From assembly GCA_016295895.1 (NCBI GenBank), contig JAEDKI010000008.1, positions 1 to 22,482 of the forward strand: DNA of 22,482 nt, given 5' to 3'. Shown here piece after piece: positions 20,876 to 22,482 of the stretch. Numbering within the stretch: the first letter of the stretch is position 1; each line of letters begins with the position of its first letter. The stretch comes from Clostridiaceae bacterium. Its GTDB lineage: Bacteria; Bacillota; Clostridia; Oscillospirales; Acutalibacteraceae. Below the pieces are notes generated by a model. It searched no databases and was not told where the DNA came from. It worked only from the letters and a program-made list of their open reading frames with translations. The translations under genes were made by a program, and so were the position numbers.

Positions 20876-22482
20876 ATGCATACCATAAAACCCCGTGTAT
20901 TAAATGACATGCATATGCAGCTCAAAAAATACTGCATTCTTAAAAAGAGACCCATTTCTGCCTGGGAATACACTAAAGGCATTTTCTGCGGTGAGGACGG
21001 CTATAAATATGATGATTTCAAGGGCGAAATTCATCCCGGGGACTGCTGGAACGCTTCATACGATTCGGCTCATTTCTTTAAAGCAAGCGTAACCGTTCCC
21101 GAGTACATGGACGGCTGTGAAATCAGAGCTGAGCTTCCCGTCGGCGGTGAAGCACTCGTCAGGTGCAACGGAACGCTTGTTGCGGGCACTACCTACCGTG
21201 ATTCTCTGCCCGACAGAACGCAGGTTTTGCTCGGAGTTCACAAGGCGGGCGATGTGCTGAATTTTGATATTGAAGCAACGGTTGACCATTTTCATTACTG
21301 CGACCCTGCAATGGACGGCGCAGAATATGACGAATGCCGTTTCGGAGACACATATCTCTTCGTTGCCGACAAGGAATGCGAAGGATATTATCTTGACCTT
21401 GAGGTTGCCTTTGACGCACTTGAATACATAACCGACGAACATATCAAAAGCAAGGTTTATGCCGCCGTTGACGACAGTCTTCACATGGTTGATTTTGATT
21501 TTGACGAAAGCAGAGTTCGTGAATCGATAGCGCTTGCGAGAAAACTCTATCTTAACAAAATCGCTTCAATCAATTGGACCGCTCAGAGCAAGGTTATGCT
21601 GACGGGTCACAGCCACATCGACGTTGCATGGCTTTGGAGAATTCAGGAGAGCATCAGAAAGAGCGCAAGAACCTTCACGAACGTTACTTCGCTCATGGAC
21701 AGCTACCCCGAAATGACCTTCGGACAGAGTCAGGCAGTTCTCTATGACATGGTTAAAAGGCATTATCCCGACCTTTACGAAAAAATCAAAGAAAAGGTTG
21801 CGGCAGGTCAATGGGATATCTGCGGCAATGTCTGGGTTGAGGCTGACACCAACATTGCTTCGGGTGAGGCTCTTATCAGACAGGTGCTTTACGGCACGGA
21901 GTTTTTCAAAAAAGAATTCGGCAAGGTTTCAAAGACCTATTGGCTGCCCGACTGCTTTGGCTTCACATGGGCGCTTCCTCAGATTATCAAGGGCTGCGGA
22001 ATGGAGAATTTCATAACCTCAAAGCTCTGCTATAACGACACCAACAAATTCCCCCATAACATGTTCATCTGGCAGGGCAACAACGGCGACAAGGTCTATG
22101 CTCACCTTATGCGCCCGTCATATAATTGCAGCTACACCGTCGGCGAAATTATGACCGCCGACAATGAATGCAACAACAAAAACGAGCTTAACACAGCCAT
22201 GAGCATGTACGGCTACGGAGACGGCGGCGGAGGACCGACCCGCAACATGCTTGAAAGAGGCAGAAGGCTCCGCAATTTCCCCGGTCTGCCCGAAACCGAA
22301 ATCGGCCTTGTTGATGATTTCTTTAACACTCTCCACGGTCACGAAAACGAACTGCCTGTATGGAACGGCGAAATGTTCTATGAAAACCACAGAGGAACAT
22401 ACACAAGCCAGGCTTTTGTCAAAAAGAACAACCGCAAGGGTGAATTCCTTTTCACAAGAGCGGAAATGCTCAGCGTTTTTGC
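20876..22482 (+). CDS. GH38 alpha-mannosidase, 3' end outside window
   Basis: The frame is open for 535 codons and continues past the right edge; full-length relatives are around 1000 residues. GH38 enzymes are zinc-dependent retaining alpha-mannosidases. An N-terminal lead of about 235 residues precedes the catalytic start 'GHSHIDVAWLW' (244-254; zinc ligands H247, D249). Next come 'GNVWVEADTNIASGE' (317-331) and 'YWLPDCFGF', with nucleophile and zinc ligand D359. 'YGYGDGGGGPTRNML' and 'HRGTYTSQ' follow. No signal peptide is present, so it should act in the cytoplasm on imported mannosides. The ATG at 20876 has AAAGGAG closely upstream. It is divergent from the solute-binding/GH27/sialidase-fold operon. 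Confidence 0.93.
   Translation, partial: MHTIKPRVLNDMHMQLKKYCILKKRPISAWEYTKGIFCGEDGYKYDDFKGEIHPGDCWNASYDSAHFFKASVTVPEYMDGCEIRAELPVGGEALVRCNGTLVAGTTYRDSLPDRTQVLLGVHKAGDVLNFDIEATVDHFHYCDPAMDGAEYDECRFGDTYLFVADKECEGYYLDLEVAFDALEYITDEHIKSKVYAAVDDSLHMVDFDFDESRVRESIALARKLYLNKIASINWTAQSKVMLTGHSHIDVAWLWRIQESIRKSARTFTNVTSLMDSYPEMTFGQSQAVLYDMVKRHYPDLYEKIKEKVAAGQWDICGNVWVEADTNIASGEALIRQVLYGTEFFKKEFGKVSKTYWLPDCFGFTWALPQIIKGCGMENFITSKLCYNDTNKFPHNMFIWQGNNGDKVYAHLMRPSYNCSYTVGEIMTADNECNNKNELNTAMSMYGYGDGGGGPTRNMLERGRRLRNFPGLPETEIGLVDDFFNTLHGHENELPVWNGEMFYENHRGTYTSQAFVKKNNRKGEFLFTRAEMLSVF

Overview
The window looks like a chromosomal segment of a spore-forming, probably gut-associated clostridial Firmicute; an Oscillospirales/Ruminococcaceae-like organism is my inference. 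The evidence is a complete spoIIAA-spoIIAB-sigF operon, a SipL-type DUF3794+LysM spore morphogenesis protein with a sigma-E-like promoter, a T-box leader in front of valS, a 6S RNA of the Firmicutes type, DUF1292 and YdbC/PC4 small proteins, and textbook sigma-A promoters with strong AGGAGG ribosome binding sites. I see no phage, insertion sequence, CRISPR array, tRNA or rRNA.

Layout. Positions 1-438 hold no convincing gene, but they carry a near-consensus leftward promoter that reads into a fold-rich untranslated region leaving the window, and a rightward promoter for a DUF1292 gene (439-744). Then follow a 6S RNA (about 787-985), an unrecognised gene starting about 20 nt after it (1005-1676), a VanY-type D,D-carboxypeptidase (1832-2704) and a membrane-embedded M28 peptidase (2798-4057), all rightward. 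From 12.7 kb back to 4.1 kb everything reads leftward: T-box-valS-folC, a terminator, spoIIAA-spoIIAB-sigF, a terminator, a DapA/NanA-family aldolase, and an extended SDR epimerase with an unusual C-terminal extension.

The next leftward block (12.7-15.2 kb) holds a 44-residue protein not large enough to be found by length alone, driven by a perfect TTGACA-17-TATAAT promoter, then a thioredoxin with a CTPC active site, and sipL. A divergent promoter region separates sipL from the rightward YdbC/PC4 gene (15377-15592).

The right end is a glycan-use locus. A leftward operon of an oligopeptide/sugar-type ABC solute-binding lipoprotein, a GH27 alpha-galactosidase with a beta-rich module inserted in its barrel, and a translationally coupled sialidase-fold protein is divergent from a GH38 alpha-mannosidase that runs off the right edge. 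The two divergent promoters share a TTGCAA -35 element, which suggests joint control. Together with the aldolase and epimerase at 4-7 kb this points to intracellular processing of imported glycans, though no permease gene is in view.

The points most worth following are the 44-residue protein with its promoter and upstream repeats, the structured leftward leader at 1-280, the zinc-ribbon-like tail on the epimerase, the membrane insertion inside the M28 active site, and the missing obvious promoter of the spoIIA operon.
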